A DNA stretch of 64,000 nt from Benincasa hispida (lineage: Eukaryota > Streptophyta > Magnoliopsida > Cucurbitales > Cucurbitaceae), in NCBI RefSeq assembly GCF_009727055.1, contig NC_052349.1, positions 33,447,138-33,511,137 of the forward strand, given 5' to 3'. Both the position numbers and the translations under genes were made by a program. The notes under the pieces are model-generated. The model was not told the origin of the DNA. It did not search any database and was given only the letters and a program-made list of their open reading frames with translations. Shown here piece after piece: positions 21,476-33,118 of the stretch; within the stretch, counting starts at the first letter, position 1; every line of letters starts with the position of its first letter.

Positions 21476-22394
21476 AAATGCGTACTTCAGATGGGTTGGT
21501 AAGGTCTTTAGTTGAAGTGTTCAGCTCCACCAGGGAAGGTTGCATTGTTTTTCGTTCTTCTTTTGGCTCCACTTCTTGCTTTGCGATCATTTCTTCTTCT
21601 TTGTTTGTTTTTGTTGTGATCGCATTGCAAACAGCAACGGATGCGTTGGCATCCTCTTTTTCATACTCTTCATCAGACTTTTCTTCTTCAATCAAATTCA
21701 GGTTATCATTAGAATCTTGCAGGTCTTTTTCATCCAAAAATTTCATGGCATGAATTATATTAAATTTGAGCTTCTGTCCATTGATACTTAGAGTGATTTC
21801 CCCCTTGTGCACATCAATTTGAGCACGACCCGTTGATAGAAAAGGTTGCCTCAAAATGATAGGCACATCTTTGTCGGCCTCATAGTCTAGAATGATGAAG
21901 TTAGCTGGCTGAATAAATTTGTCAATCATTATCAGCACATCCTTCACCTTACCTTCTGGATGAACCAAAGATTTGTCGGCCAGTTGAAGAGTCCCTAATG
22001 TGGGCACAAGTTGTCCCACATTTAATTGTCTAAAAATTGATAGTGGCATCAAATTTATGCTGGCCCCCAAGTCACATAGGGCTTGCCCAATATAGAGTCC
22101 CCCTATGGAGCAAGGAATAGTAAAGTTCCCAGGATCGCTCATCTTTGGTGGAATTATGGATTTGGAACTTTGCGTTAATGCCACCATGGCAAATTTTCCA
22201 GCGCCCCTCTTCTTAGTTACCATGTCCTTTAGAAACTTGGCATAGGTAGGCATTTCTTCAATCACTTCACTGAAAGGAATGTTAACATGTAATTGCTTTA
22301 ACATAGATAAGAAGCTTTGGTACTGTACCTCTTCGTTTTTCTTCTTCCTTAGCCTCTGAGGGAAATGTGGTAACTGAACTTTCATGGTTCTCAT
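21462..22394 (-). pseudogene. Ath-B aspartic protease and linkers
   Basis: An uninterrupted 310-codon frame. Residues 1-60 are a basic linker (PQRLRKKKN...HVNIPFSEVIEEMPTYAKFLKDM). Residues 92-135 hold PCSIGGLYIGQALCDLGASINLMPLSIF with active-site D108 (DLGAS). Near 165-185 lies FIILDYEADKDVPIILRQPFLSTG, where the usual GRPF is RQPF. An acidic, lysine-rich tail (about 215-290) leads into RT, and the frame overlaps the RT frame by 14 bases. This is the most complete protease in the window, but the frame lacks continuity with gag and RT. Confidence 0.85.
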
Positions 22395-23850
22395 TTCATT
22401 AGGCTTCGAGGTCGACGCAACCTCAGGTTCTACTGCTTCATTTTCTTTTTCTTCTTCTTGCGTTACCGCAATCTCAGGCTCAGTTGCGATGGAAGTTGTT
22501 CTACTATGCTCCTACTTTTCTCCCTCCACAGTCTTCCCACTACGCAATGTCACAATCTGACATTGCTCTTTACCTGATCCCCCCGAGTTACGTGGAAGTT
22601 CGGTTGAACTTGGCAACGCCCTTTGTGGTTTACTTTTCAGCTCACTTGCAATCTGGCCCATTTGCAATTCGAGGTTGCGGATGGACATAGCCTGACTCTG
22701 AAGCACTATCTCGTTTTTCTTTATGTATTGCTTTAATAAGCTCTCTAGAGAAGAGGATTACAGTGGTTGTTGTGAGCTACTTGCTTGGTTTCTCTATTGA
22801 CCGTTGTTGCATTGGAAGAATCCTGGTGGCCCTTCTTTTTGCGCCACAGGTTGAAAATTTTGTTGTTGATTCTTCCAGGAAAAATTGGGGTGGTTTCTCC
22901 ACCCAGGGTTGTAAGTGTTTGGAAAGGGGTTATTCTTTACAAAGTATACAGATTATGGATTTTGCGGGCAATCTTCCATAGCATGCCCATCACCGTAAGT
23001 CGCACACCTTGTAGTGTTCTGACTGATTGCGTTGATCTTCCCACCTTGCGGTGTTGGGCTGCTGATCGCTATTCCTTGGATCAAATTCATCATTGCGGTC
23101 ATTTGGTTTTGTAATGAAAACATTGCACCGTTGTTTGTGTCAGAATCTTTAAGTCTCAATCTCTGGTCACTCTCTCTTCAGTCTTCATGGTTCTTGGAGA
23201 TGCGATCCAGGATATTTTTCGCCTCATCATAAGTTTTGTCGAGTAGACCACCAACGGCTGTTGCATTGGTAGCGATCTGCGAAGCGGGATTCAAACCATG
23301 ATAGAAAATCTCCATTTGAAGGCAGTCTGGTAACCCATTGTGTGAACAATTCTGGACCAACCTTTTAAACCTCGCCCCAGCGTCACTGAGCGATTCGTCC
23401 ACGTCTTGTTCAAAATTTGTAATAAGTTTCCTTCGTCTTGCGTTCTCGGTAGGTGGAAAATACTTCTTCATAAATTTCTCCACTACCTGCTCCCAAGAAG
23501 TGATCTCTCCTGGTTCGAGCGAATATGCCCATTTCCTAGCCTGATCACAGCGAGAAAATGGGAACAACGTTAGTCGAACTTCTTCAGCAGAGATGTTCCG
23601 GAACAAAAGTATTGCAGATTTCAATAAAACTTCGGAGGTGGGTGTGCGAATCCTCGCCACGCCTTCCTCCGAATTGACCTGCAGTCTGGATCATCTGCAG
23701 CATCACCGGTTTCATTTCGAATCTGCTTCCGTTGAGGGCAGGCCTCATGATTCCCGGAGAAAAATCATAGAGATTTGCGATGCATAGTTCTTATAATGGC
23801 CTTAATTTGCGATCGTTTGCCAACAAATTCAGATTGCCCATGACATTATT
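22395..23850 (-). pseudogene. Ath-B gag
   Basis: N-terminal part (23850-23661): NLNLLANDRK then ANLYDFSPGIMRPALNGSRFEMKPVM, matching the Ath-A start. The capsid domain is open over 160 codons (23660-23178): LTLFPFSRCDQARKWAYSLEPGEITSWEQVVEKFMKKYFPP and FYHGLNPASQIATNATAVGG, the Ty3 gag signature. A zinc knuckle at about 22990-23030 reads CATYGDGHAMEDC, with the second Cys changed to Tyr. The linker (22706-22512) ends KEQCQIVTLRSGKTVE. Frameshifts separate these parts. Confidence 0.85.
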
Positions 23851-24088
23851 ATTCATTATGGTTGCTTCTATTTCAGGCTTACTCCGCCATATCGTTCTTT
23901 ATCGAATTATGGTTCTTCATTGGCGGTACTCTGCAATTACCGTTCATAAAATTCCTCACAATCTTCGGTCTATTCGCTAGTAGAATTGAGAGTTCATTTT
24001 CAAAAAGAAATCAAACAAAAAAAAAATACCATTTTATAAGCTCTATTTCTTTGTCGAAAGTCCCCGACATACGACATCCTAAAAAACT
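23851..24088 (-). other. Ath-B 5' untranslated region with decayed PBS
   Basis: Between gag and the 5' LTR. + strand TCCCCGACATACGACATCCTA (24061-24081) lies where the tRNA-Asp site should be and agrees with it only in part. AAAAAACT precedes the LTR, as AAAAACT does in Ath-A. Confidence 0.6.
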
Positions 24089-25762
24089 TGAAGGTCCGTA
24101 TTTATTTCTTTTCGAAATATGATGCTATGCGTTGATGGATTTGCGTTGTGCACTCAAGTTTCCCCAGCGGAATTCAAGTGTAAATTTCTCTGAGTTTCCT
24201 GGTAAGTCCAGGGTCGAACACAGGGACTTGTGAAAATAGATTGCGTTGGTAATTTTTATGAAAACTTTGTGGTAACCAAGTAAATAAATAAGTGTTGGGT
24301 TTGTTGTTTCTGTTGATGAAAAAGAAATAAATAAAGGTGGTGGATTTGAGAAAAGACAGTTGCATTGATAGATGCAATGAGTATGCGATGAACAGGTTGA
24401 GAAGATCTTTAGCTAGAGTTACTTGGGAATGCGTTAGACTATGCAATCATGTTACAACCATGCACAACAAGTCATTTTCCAATGTAAATGTGATGCTCCT
24501 AAATCTAGGATGCATGTGTTGAATGAAAAATGTCCATAGAGCTCATCTGTAAGTCTCTACTCTTGTCCTATGCGATGATGCAAAATGCATGAAAGCAGGG
24601 TGACCGCATACAATCATATCCTATCTCTAGGATGCATGCGATGTGTTGATAACAAATAGTGCTCATTCCTAAGCGCCTATCTCTCATTTATGTGTTCTAA
24701 TCTGGCTCCTTCGAGTCTAGATTCTAACCTGACCTTTTCAAGTCTAGATCCTGTCCTTAGACTACCCTCCCGAGTATCTCTAATGGACGAATGAAGTATA
24801 CATAAACAAGATAATCGCAAGAATGAAGATTCCCTAGTTGTGCTAGCTAAATGCTTCAAAACCCATTCAACTAATTTAGCTACACATGCGTGAATAACAG
24901 AGGGTGAACAGATATAGAGAAAGAAATTCCATTCTTATAAATGACTTGAGTACAAAATGACAATGGAAAGTAAAGGTAGAGAGCCTAGTAGCAATTCTTT
25001 GCTGACCGAGGATTTTTACACTGAAATCTCTATTCTGGTCTAAAGATGTTCCCGCTTCCAAAGGCGTCGGCCCTCTCTCTGTCTTTAGAGCTTTCAGCGC
25101 TCTCCCAAGCTTACCGAAATGATCTACCAGCACAACTTCTTCCCTCGCGTCCGCCGTAAAATGAAAGAAAACTAAGAACACAGACGTGCAACTTGTGGAA
25201 CAAAAGATTGTAAAAATGGTGAACCCCTTTTCTGAAGAATGCACTTGGTATTTATAGAGCATCCATGGTGAAAGGCGGCTTCTCTCTCCTGGTTGTACAG
25301 ATGGGACAACTTTAATTCCTGAATGATGTGCCGAATAATTGTCACCGATAAAGCTGAATGTACTTTGTGACTATTATCGGCTGTCAACTTAATTTGGATT
25401 CGACTGTCATCAGCTTTCTGTCCCATCGCTCTTAATTATCCTTTCACTCGAATGCGCCCACCATGTTGCGCTGACCAAGTTGTGGCGATCCTTCTCGGGC
25501 GAATGTTTGCGAGCACGATCATGCAAAGCCTTGGGTTGAAGTTGCCTGGACCAATGAATTCCTATGATCGCAATCTTTGTATTGCATTAACACATATTCT
25601 GCAAAAAAATACAAAATCAATAGTTCTAATGCGCTGAACGCATGCGACCGCAATATTATAGAATTTATGCTTAATGGACGCAATTTAACATATTTCATCA
25701 ACGCAATCCAACATTGTTTAAGAACTTACCACTCTGATAATGTGCATTTCTGCCCGTTATCA
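24089..25762 (-). repeat. Ath-B 5' LTR
   Basis: 1674 bases, TGAAGGTCCG...CGTTATCA on the + strand, collinear with 15653-17291. It carries the GGTCGAACACAGGGACTTGTG motif (24212) and the minus-strand TATA box at 25247-25260. CTTTG follows at 25763. Confidence 0.88.
25247..25260 (-). promoter_or_regulatory. TATA box of Ath-B 5' LTR
   Basis: Minus strand GCTCTATAAATACC; as the 5' LTR this is the element's own promoter. Confidence 0.62.
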
Positions 25763-25767
25763 CTTTG

Positions 25768-26027
25768 TGATGGAGAGTTTCTTCGCATGCGGTCGTCTAT
25801 GTGGTAGCCCGGCTCCCACGTTTGCGTCCACTTCCTGCGTTAGCTACAAAAATAGACAATTGAATGCATAATAACACATAATAGTGGGTTAGCCAAGATT
25901 CTTAATGCTGAATGCCGCAAACTCATTTTCTCATGAATTCTTAACATAATTGCCGCATATTTTTCTTAACAGCCCTCATAATTCTAAATAAAAGGCCTAA
26001 GATGACATGCATTTCTGCATGTCATCA
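25768..26027 (-). mobile_element. LTR-C copy 1, right segment
   Basis: Continues the LTR interrupted by Ath-B. The blocks 'TAGCTACAAAAATAGACA', 'GGGTTAG-C-GA' and 'CCTCATAATTCTAAATAA' match 42030-42200 of LTR-C copy 2. It ends ATCA at 26027, followed by GTACC and the resumed Ath-A coding sequence. Confidence 0.8.
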
Positions 26028-26468
26028 GTACCATGGTAACTTTTCACTTTTGAATAGCTGCTCATTTGGGAAGGTTGCGTTCACTTCCAGCTGGTTGCGG
26101 TCGACTTCTGGATTTTCTAATCTTAATAGGTGGTTCGCAACCTGGTTCTTCGTCCCCATACGATCAATGATTTCCATGTTGAATTCGTGAAAAAGCAGAA
26201 ACCATCGAATCAACCTCGATTTTGCATCTTTCTTTGTCATTAAATATTTTATTGTCGAGTGGTTGGTGTGAACGATCACTTTGGATACCAGCAAGTAAGC
26301 TCTAAATTTCTCCAGCGCAAAGATCACCACAAGAAGTTCTTTTTCAGTGGTAGTGTAATTCGTTTGGGCAGGGTTCAAAGTTCTACTCGCATATGCGATG
26401 GGGTGTAGCATTGTTTTCTTCTTTTGTGCTAGCATCGCCGCCATCGTATAACCGCTAGCATCGCACAT
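26028..26468 (-). pseudogene. Ath-A RNase H
   Basis: A frame of 147 codons. MCDASGYTMAAMLAQKKK holds the first Asp, [23 protein letters not shown] the Glu. The third motif reads VHTNHSTIKYL: the usual TDH has become TNH (AAC, codon at 26262-26264, GTT on +), so a metal ligand is lost. The linker QVANHLLRLENPEVD and a FPNEQLF segment follow, and the frame ends at LPWY, where LTR-C is inserted and supplies the stop. The integrase that should follow is at 13840-12561. Confidence 0.85.
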
Positions 26469-26480
26469 CAGCTCAAACGA

Positions 26481-27538
26481 CTATGTCCAATCAGGTGCGA
26501 TCAATACAGGTGCGGTAATTAATGCATTCTTCAGTATCTTGAATGCATTAAGGCATTGTTCATCAAAGTTAAACATTCTCTCGGCCTCCAGCAATGCACT
26601 CAATGGTCGAGCAATCTTTGGAAAGTCCTTCACAAAATGTCGATAAAATCTGGCATGTCCCAGGAAACTCTTGACAACCCTCACATTTGCTGGTGGTAGA
26701 AGCTTTTCAATGGCCTCATTCTTCGCCTTATCCACCTCCAGCCCTTCCTTGGAAACTTTGTGCCTGAGCACAATACCTTCATTCACGATGAAGTGCCACT
26801 TCTCCCAGTTTAGCATAAGATTTGTCTCTTCACATCTCCTTAGTATCTTCTCTAAATTGTTTAGACAGACTTCATATGTTTTCTCATAAACCGAGAAGTC
26901 GCCCATAAAAATCTCCACTGCATCTTCAAGATACTCAGAGAAGATGGCCATCATGTACCTCTGGAACGTGCTCGATGCATTACATATTCCGATTCGACGA
27001 AAAGAAAACTTTTCGTAGGGGCAGGTGAATGTGGTTTTCTCTTGTCTTCAAGAGCAATCATTATTTGGTTGTAGCCCGCATACCTGTCCAAAAAGTAGAA
27101 GTAATAATTTCCTACTAGGCGGTCTAGCATATGGTCAATAAAAGGCAAGGGGAAATGATCCTTCTTTGTCGCCGCATTGAGTTTGCGGTAGTCCATGCAG
27201 GTCCTCATTGGTATTAATTCATTGTTTGCATTGGGAACAACCATCATTCCTCCCTTCTTGGGCAGACATTGCATGGGGCTGACACACGTGCTATCGGTGA
27301 TTGGATAAATAATGCTTGTGTCCGACCATTTGATTATCTCCTTTTTCACAACCTCCTTCATCGCAGGGTTTAGTCTGCGTTGAGGTTCGATAGACCCTTT
27401 TTGGTTTTCTTCGAGATGTATCTTGTGCATGCAATATGCGGGGCTAATTCTTCTTATGTCTGCTAGCGTCCACCCTATTGCTTTTATGTACTTCCTCAGG
27501 ATGCTAAGCAGTGCATTTTCTTGTTCTTCATGAAGCAC
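26481..27538 (-). pseudogene. Ath-A reverse transcriptase
   Basis: The first frame (27538-26951): IGWTLADIRRISPAYCMHKIHLEENQK, QRRLNPAMKEVVKKEIIKWSD, then MRTCMDYRKLNAATKKDHFPLPFIDHML and DRYAGYNQI, which carry the fingers and palm A motifs. A frameshift near 27000-27050 precedes the second frame (26954-26481) with the palm C box, LGHARFYRHFVKDFPKIA and [17 protein letters not shown]. The catalytic box reads FMGDFSVY, so the first Asp of the FMDD pair is Gly (GGC, codon at 26901-26903). Domain order is otherwise complete, unlike Ath-G. The mutation alone would inactivate it. Confidence 0.86.
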
Positions 27539-27686
27539 ATATGAAAAACATACTTCAGGTGGTTTGGCAAGGTTCCTAATTCCACGGTAGGTGGTTGTTC
27601 CAAGGATGGTTTTTGTGCTTTTCTCTCTTCATTCAACGTCAATTTTTCTTCTTTGTTTGTCGTTTCCATGATCGCATTGTAGGTTG

Positions 27687-28304
27687 CTACGGATGCGGTC
27701 GTATCCTCCTTTCATCTTCATCGTCAGACTCTTCTTCTTCATTATAGTTGGGTTCATTATCGGACTCGGATAGGTCTTCCTCTTCCGGGTACTTCATGGC
27801 TTTAATAATGTCAAACCTAAGCTTCTTTCCATTCACACTCAATGTGATCTTTCCCTTGTACAAATCAATTTGAGTGCGACCAATGGATAAAAATGGTCGT
27901 CCCAATATGATTGGTACATCTTTGTCTGCTTCATAGTCGAGAATGATGAAGTCTGCCGGTAAAATAAATTTGCCAATTGAGACCAGAACATCCTTCACCT
28001 TCCCCTCTGGATGAACTAAGGACCTGTCCGCCAGTTGGAGAGTCACTGTCGTGGGCGCCAGTTGCCCCACATTCAACTGTTTAAAAATTGAAAGGGGCAT
28101 TAAGTTGATACTGGCCCCGAGATTGCAAAGTGCTTGACCTATATATATCCCACCAATTGAGCAGGGTATTATGAAACTTCCAGGGTCACGCATTTTCGAT
28201 GGAATTATGGTGTTTGACTTCTGCGTTAACACCACCATTGCGAACTTTCCTGTCCTCTTTTTCTTCGTCACCATGTCCTTAAAAAACTTAGCGTATTTTG
28301 GCAT
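27687..28304 (-). pseudogene. Ath-A aspartic protease with Asp-to-Asn active site
   Basis: A 205-codon frame: YAKFFKDMVTKKKRTGKFAMV, then FIIPCSIGGIYIGQALCNLGASINLMPLSIF and FIILDYEADKDVPIILGRPFLSIG, then an acidic tail. The active site is CNLGAS. The Asp that Ath-B (CDLGAS) and Ath-G (LDLGAS) keep is Asn here (AAT, 28122-28124). In a retropepsin this removes the catalytic acid. The change is G to A in the sense strand, as cytosine deamination on the other strand would give. The basic linker KVQLPPFPQRLKKKKND lies just upstream at 28435-28380. Confidence 0.87.
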
Positions 28305-28349
28305 TTGTTCAATCGCCTCAGTGAAAGGGATGTTGATATGTAGCTGTTT

Positions 28350-30011
28350 TCACATGTCCATGAAGTGATGGTACTGCACTTTATCATTTTTCTTCTTCTT
28401 AAGTCTCTGAGGGAATGGTGGCAGCTGTACTTTCATGGTTCCCTGTTCCATAGGCTTAAAAGTGGACGCAATTTCTGGTTCAATCGTCTCATTTTCTTCT
28501 GGTTCATCTTGTGTCAACAGGGTCTGGGATTTCATTGCAACTGGATTAGTCCTACTTGGCTCTGTCTTTTTTTTCGCTACTGTCTTTCCACTTTGCAAAG
28601 TCACAACTTGACATTGCTCCTTTCCCGTATTCCCCGGGTTGTGAGGGAGCTCAATTGAACTCGGCAACGTCCCTTGCGATCTATTCTTCAGCTCGCCTGC
28701 AATCTGTCCTATTTGAATTTTGAGATTGTGGATTGAAGTCACTTGATTATGGAGTACTGTTTCTTTCTTCTCAATATACTTCTTTGATAGGCTCTCCAGA
28801 GATGAAGACGGCGGCGCGTGTAAGCTGCTAGCTTGATTTTGCGATTGACCCTTTGTTCGCCGTAAAAATCCTGGCAGCCCTTCTTTTTGTGCCATTGGTT
28901 GATAACTTTGTTGTTGATTTTTCCACGCGAAGTTGGGGTGGTTTCTCCACCTGGGGTTGTAAGTGTTGGAGAAAGGATTATTCTTTATGAAGTATACAAA
29001 TTGTGGATTCCTCGAACATTCTTCCATCGGATGNNNNNNNNNNNNNNNNNNNNNNNNNNNNNNNNNNNNNNNNNNNNNNNNNNNNNNNNNNNNNNNNNNN
29101 NNNNNNNNNNNNNNNNNNNNNNNNNNNNNNNNNNNNNNNNNNNNNNNNNNNNNNNNNNNNNNNNNNNNNNNNNNNNNNNNNNNNNNNNNNNNNNNNNNNN
29201 NNNNNNNNNNNNNNNNNNNNNNNNNNNNNNNNNNNNNNNNNNNNNNNNNNNNNNNNNNNNNNNNNNNNNNNNNNNNNNNNNNNNNNNNNNNNNNNNNNNN
29301 NNNNNNNNNNNNNNNNNNNNNNNNNNNNNNNNNNNNNNNNNNNNNNNNNNNNNNNNNNNNNNNNNNNNNNNNNNNNNNNNNNNNNNNNNNNNNNNNNNNN
29401 NNNNNNNNNNNNNNNNNNNNNNNNNNNNNNNNNNNNNNNNNNNNNNNNNNNNNNNNNNNNNNNNNNNNNNNNNNNNNNNNNNNNNNNNNNNNNNNNNNNN
29501 NNNNNNNNNNNNNNNNNNNNNNNNNNNNNNNNNNNNNNNNNNNNNNNNNNNNNNNNNNNNNNNNNNNNNNNNNNNNNNNNNNNNNNNNNNNNNNNNNNNN
29601 NNNNNNNNNNNNNNNNNNNNNNNNNNNNNNNNNNNNNNNNNNNNNNNNNNNNNNNNNNNNNNNNNNNNNNNNNNNNNNNNNNNNNNNNNNNNNNNNNNNN
29701 NNNNNNNNNNNNNNNNNNNNNNNNNNNNNNNNNNNNNNNNNNNNNNNNNNNNNNNNNNNNNNNNNNNNNNNNNNNNNNNNNNNNNNNNNNNNNNNNNNNN
29801 NNNNNNNNNNNNNNNNNNNNNNNNNCAACATAACCGACATCATCTCAAACCTCGATCCATCCAAGGCTGGCCTCATAATTCCTGGGTAGAAATCATATAG
29901 GTTGGGCGATGCATAGTCCCGGATGGGTCTATTGCGGTCATTCGCCAGGAGAATGGGGTTTGCCATGATGTTGTTTGTATTTGTTGCTCTGTCTTCTGAT
30001 TGTTCTGCCAT
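28350..30011 (-). pseudogene. Ath-A gag (middle missing in an assembly gap)
   Basis: Starts at 30011 with MAEQSEDRATNTNN and the ANPILLANDRNRPIRDYASPN block that ends MRPALDGSRFEMMSVM, then runs into the gap (29825-29034). After the gap it reads HPMEECSRNP (end of the zinc knuckle), a Q/N-rich linker (NPRWRNHPNFAWKNQQQ), QIGQIAGELKNR, KEQCQVVTLQSGKTV and a basic end. What is visible is open in one frame. The capsid domain cannot be seen. The gap length (792) is close to the matching stretch of Ath-B gag (about 715 bases), so it seems sized realistically. Confidence 0.8.
29034..29825. other. Assembly gap (792 N)
   Basis: A run of N in the capsid-coding part of Ath-A gag. Frames that cross it are artefacts. 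Confidence 0.99.
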
Positions 30012-30223
30012 GTTGGGATTTCTCTCTTGTTGTTGTCGGCAGCTGTTTCTTCATCTTCTTCGAAAAGTTCTTTCAATCTCTGGGTCGTAGTTGTGCTCAA
30101 GAACTTGTCCTTCGCTCATACGACACCTGCTTCTTCCCTTACCAAAGGAGAGGCGGTGCACAGAGGTCGAAAGCTACAAAGAAAATCAAAAAGTTACTAT
30201 TAGCACAATATGTACTGTCGTAG

Positions 30224-30241
30224 TCCCTGGCAATGGCGCCA
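30224..30241 (-). other. Ath-A primer binding site
   Basis: Minus strand TGGCGCCATTGCCAGGGA, starting 6 bases after the LTR end. It differs from the Ath-G tRNA-Asp site at two positions, both G to A. Confidence 0.8.
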
Positions 30242-30247
30242 AAAACT

Positions 30248-31935
30248 TGATGCGTTGTAAATGTGATGAAATAATGTTATGATATTTCGGTGGTGAATTA
30301 TGCGTTGGACATGTAAGTTTTCCAAGTGAAACCCAAGTATAAATCTCACTAGGTTTCCATGTAAGTCTAGGGTCGAACACAGGGACTACTGAGATACTTT
30401 GCGACAGTAAAATTGATTCCTTTGTGATGGCAAAAACAAATAAGTTTTATTGGTGTTTTGTTTAAGTATAAATTCTATGCGACGGATTTGAGTAAAGAGT
30501 TGATGAAAGTGAGAATACAATGAGTATGCGATGAACGGGTTGAGAAAGGATTTAGCTCACACTTTCTAAGATTGCGTTCAAGTTATGCGATCATGCTACA
30601 CACACAACAACAACCTGTCATCTCTTAATGCAAATGCCATAGTTCCTATTTCTAGGACGCATGCGATGTATACGATAATGTCGATAGGACTTATGTCTAA
30701 GCCTCTACTCTTATCTATGTGATGATGAATGATACACACATACACAAGATGACCACATACTATCATATCCTATTTCTAGGGTGCATGCGATGCATAATAG
30801 CAAACAAAACTTGTCTCTAAGTTTCTATCTCTTACTTATGCGGTTCTAATCTGACTCTCTTAAGCCTAGATTCTAACCTGACTCTCTCAAGTCTAGGTTC
30901 TTTCTTTAGACTACTCTCTCAAGTATCTCTAAAGGGTGAAGGACGCATACATAAGACAAGATGATCGCATAAAATGAAGATCTTAGGTCATGCTAGCTAA
31001 GTACTTCTCAACCCATTCGAAAATTTAGCTACTCATGCGACATATGAAGAGATTGAACAGATGTTGATATGAGAATTCCATTTTATAAACAAAGTCAGAA
31101 TACAAAACAATAATGGAAAGTAGGGATAAGAAGCCTGGTAGCAATGTCTTGCTTCCCGATGCTTTTACACTGTCTTTTTACTCTACTCTGTCCAGAAGAA
31201 TATCCTTGCTTTTGCAAGTGTCTGCCCTCTATCCTTTTTTAGTGCTTCTCGACAGTCTTTCGAGCTAACCAGGAATGATCTCTCGGCGTCTTCTTCTCTT
31301 TGCTCGCCTCCGCCTTCTAAGTATATGAACAACTACAGACTAACAACTATCTATTTGTATATGATCTATCTTTTATATGGCGAACTGTGTCTAACTTCTT
31401 TAACGATGGTGGCCTTCGGTATTTATAGAGCTTCAAGGTGAAGAAGCTTTTCTCTCTAATGATTGTAATGATGGGAGGTCACTAAATCTTCTTTCTGATG
31501 CGCCGATTAATGGTCACCGAAAAGTTGAATGTACTTGCTACAGTGTGTCATTAACGGCTTGTCAACTAAATTCGAATTTGACCGTCATCAGCTTTCCATC
31601 TCATCATGATTTATTATGCTTTCACCTTGATGTGCTGTCTTTATGCGGCCACCCACTTGAGCAGATTCTTGCGAACGCATACGATCGCATGGCTTTGCAG
31701 TCGCAATCTTTTAATGCGCGAGGTCGCCAAATTCCTTGGATCGCAATTTGCTTTGCGCCAAAGCATTTCTCCTGCATAAAATAAGTAAATTAGCTGCTTT
31801 TATGCGATGGGCGCATGTGATTGCAATATTCTCAGTTTAACGCTTTTGTACATGATTTTATATATATTTATCGTCGCATTCCCTCATTGTTTTACATCTT
31901 TGCGCTGTAATAATGTGCATTTCTACCCGTTATCA
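30248..31935 (-). repeat. Ath-A 5' LTR
   Basis: 1688 bases, TGATGCG...CGTTATCA on the + strand. It is followed by the target duplication CATGT. It has the GGTCGAACACAGGGACTAC motif at 30371 and a minus-strand TATA box. Positions 31279-31935 have no partner in the truncated 3' LTR. Confidence 0.87.
31418..31431 (-). promoter_or_regulatory. TATA box of Ath-A 5' LTR
   Basis: Minus strand GCTCTATAAATACC, the same string as in Ath-B. Confidence 0.62.
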
Positions 31936-33103
31936 CATGTCTATTGAGTTCTTTATTCTTTAAAAGACTATATATGCCTTGAATGCAATAAATTCATAAT
32001 TGAATAAGTTCATGTTCGCACATTCAAGAATCTCGTTCACTTTAATTCTATGCATCATTTGTTTTTACTCAATCTCTTGATTCTTATTGATGAAATTTTG
32101 ATGATCCACTCTTTTAAGTAAGGATACAAACAAAATTTTAGACCTTCAAAGTTTTTCAAACAAAATTAGAAACTCATTTTTCAAAAAAAAACTTTTTTTT
32201 TCCTTTTAACTTCATAAAAAATAGAATACTTAGTCTTTAGGTTTATTTAGAACCTTTAAACTCTTAGAAACACCATATCTACTTAATTTTCTTTTTTACC
32301 CCGATAGGAAAAACTTTGGTCTAAGAACAACCATCTTGTTTTAGAGGCGAGTCTAGACATAGAGAAATAAAAAAGGGCCTAGTGTATAAAGAAAATTGCT
32401 AGCACAAAAAAAAAAAGAAAAGAAAATTTGCCAATTTAACATACCTTCACTAATGTGTGTGTGTGCATGGGTAGAGGTGAAATGAGCTGCCTTCGTTGTG
32501 TTTCTATTAGGGCCTGCGAGAAAAGAGTGATAGGTTCCCGGCGGTGTAAGTGTGAAAGCTATCCCTCTAAATAAAAGAAATGCCAATTACGTTTTGTGTG
32601 TCTGAGTTTCTTTTTTTTTTTTTTAAAAAAAAAAGGCACCCTTGTATTAGAAATGCCTCTATCCAATGCAAGTTAGGTATATCATAGAACGATAACTGGG
32701 CCAGTGTAGGGCGAAGAGGAATTGAAAGTTGGATGTCTCTTTTCTATTAGTTTAGGCCTTTAAGTAAACTAAAACTAGGTAATCTTTTCTTTTATGATTT
32801 TGCAAGAAAAAGATCTTTTTCTTTTCAAAATAAGCTTCAAGCTTTTGTTAGCAAAACTTTGAATTTCTAAATGCTTGCTTATATCCTTACTTCCTCAATT
32901 GTTGAAAAAAGAGATGAGAATCAATTCATTGTGTAAAAACACTTAAATGTATAGACCATTAGGATGTGAAGATGAAAATGTGCCAACTTGAATTTGTCAA
33001 TTTTGAATAAAAGAATGAAACTTTGAATAAACAATAAACAATCCATTTTTACTTGAATATATGCATATTTCTAGTTTAGAATTTCTCGAGACGACCAAGA
33101 GCT
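31936..33103 (+). other. Ath-G 3' untranslated region
   Basis: Resumes after Ath-A with CATGT and continues noncoding to the polypurine tract. No integrase or envelope-like frame is seen. It contains A/T-rich runs, including T then A runs at about 32611-32634, and a GT repeat near 32454-32466. Confidence 0.7.
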
Positions 33104-33113
33104 AAGTTGGGGG
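33104..33113 (+). other. Ath-G polypurine tract
   Basis: AAGTTGGGGG-type purine run, separated by TATTT from the 3' LTR start TGTTAGG at 33119. Confidence 0.7.
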
Positions 33114-33118
33114 TATTT

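Larger units (their letters stand above)
15653..25762 (-). mobile_element. Ath-B: Athila-like Ty3/gypsy element inserted in LTR-C
   Basis: The youngest layer of the nest, about 10.1 kb. LTRs are 15653-17291 (3') and 24089-25762 (5'). They start TGATG or TGAAG and end ATCA, and the flanks carry a perfect 5-bp duplication, CTTTG (15648-15652 and 25763-25767). Minus-strand order is 5' LTR, decayed PBS, gag, protease, RT, RNase H, integrase, 3' region, polypurine tract and 3' LTR. In a stretch of about 113 bases near the LTR start I count 5 differences between the LTRs. Every domain is present, but most are broken by frameshifts or stops. Confidence 0.9.
10646..31935 (-). mobile_element. Ath-A: Athila-like Ty3/gypsy element inserted in Ath-G
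   Basis: On the minus strand: 5' LTR (30248-31935), PBS, gag, protease, RT, RNase H (to 26028), integrase (13840-12561), 3' region and a truncated 3' LTR (11671-10646). The LTRs begin TGATGCG on the + strand, and the complete one ends ATCA. A perfect 5-bp duplication, CATGT, flanks it (10641-10645 and 31936-31940). LTR-C copy 1, carrying Ath-B, splits it between RNase H and integrase. In the first 150 bases I count about 13 differences between the LTRs, more than in Ath-B, as expected for the older, outer element. The catalytic sites of three enzymes are mutated. Confidence 0.88.

Noticed and set aside
28887..29900. Long plus-strand ORFs of 276-337 codons
   Set aside because: They exist only because N bases are read as open codons across the assembly gap.
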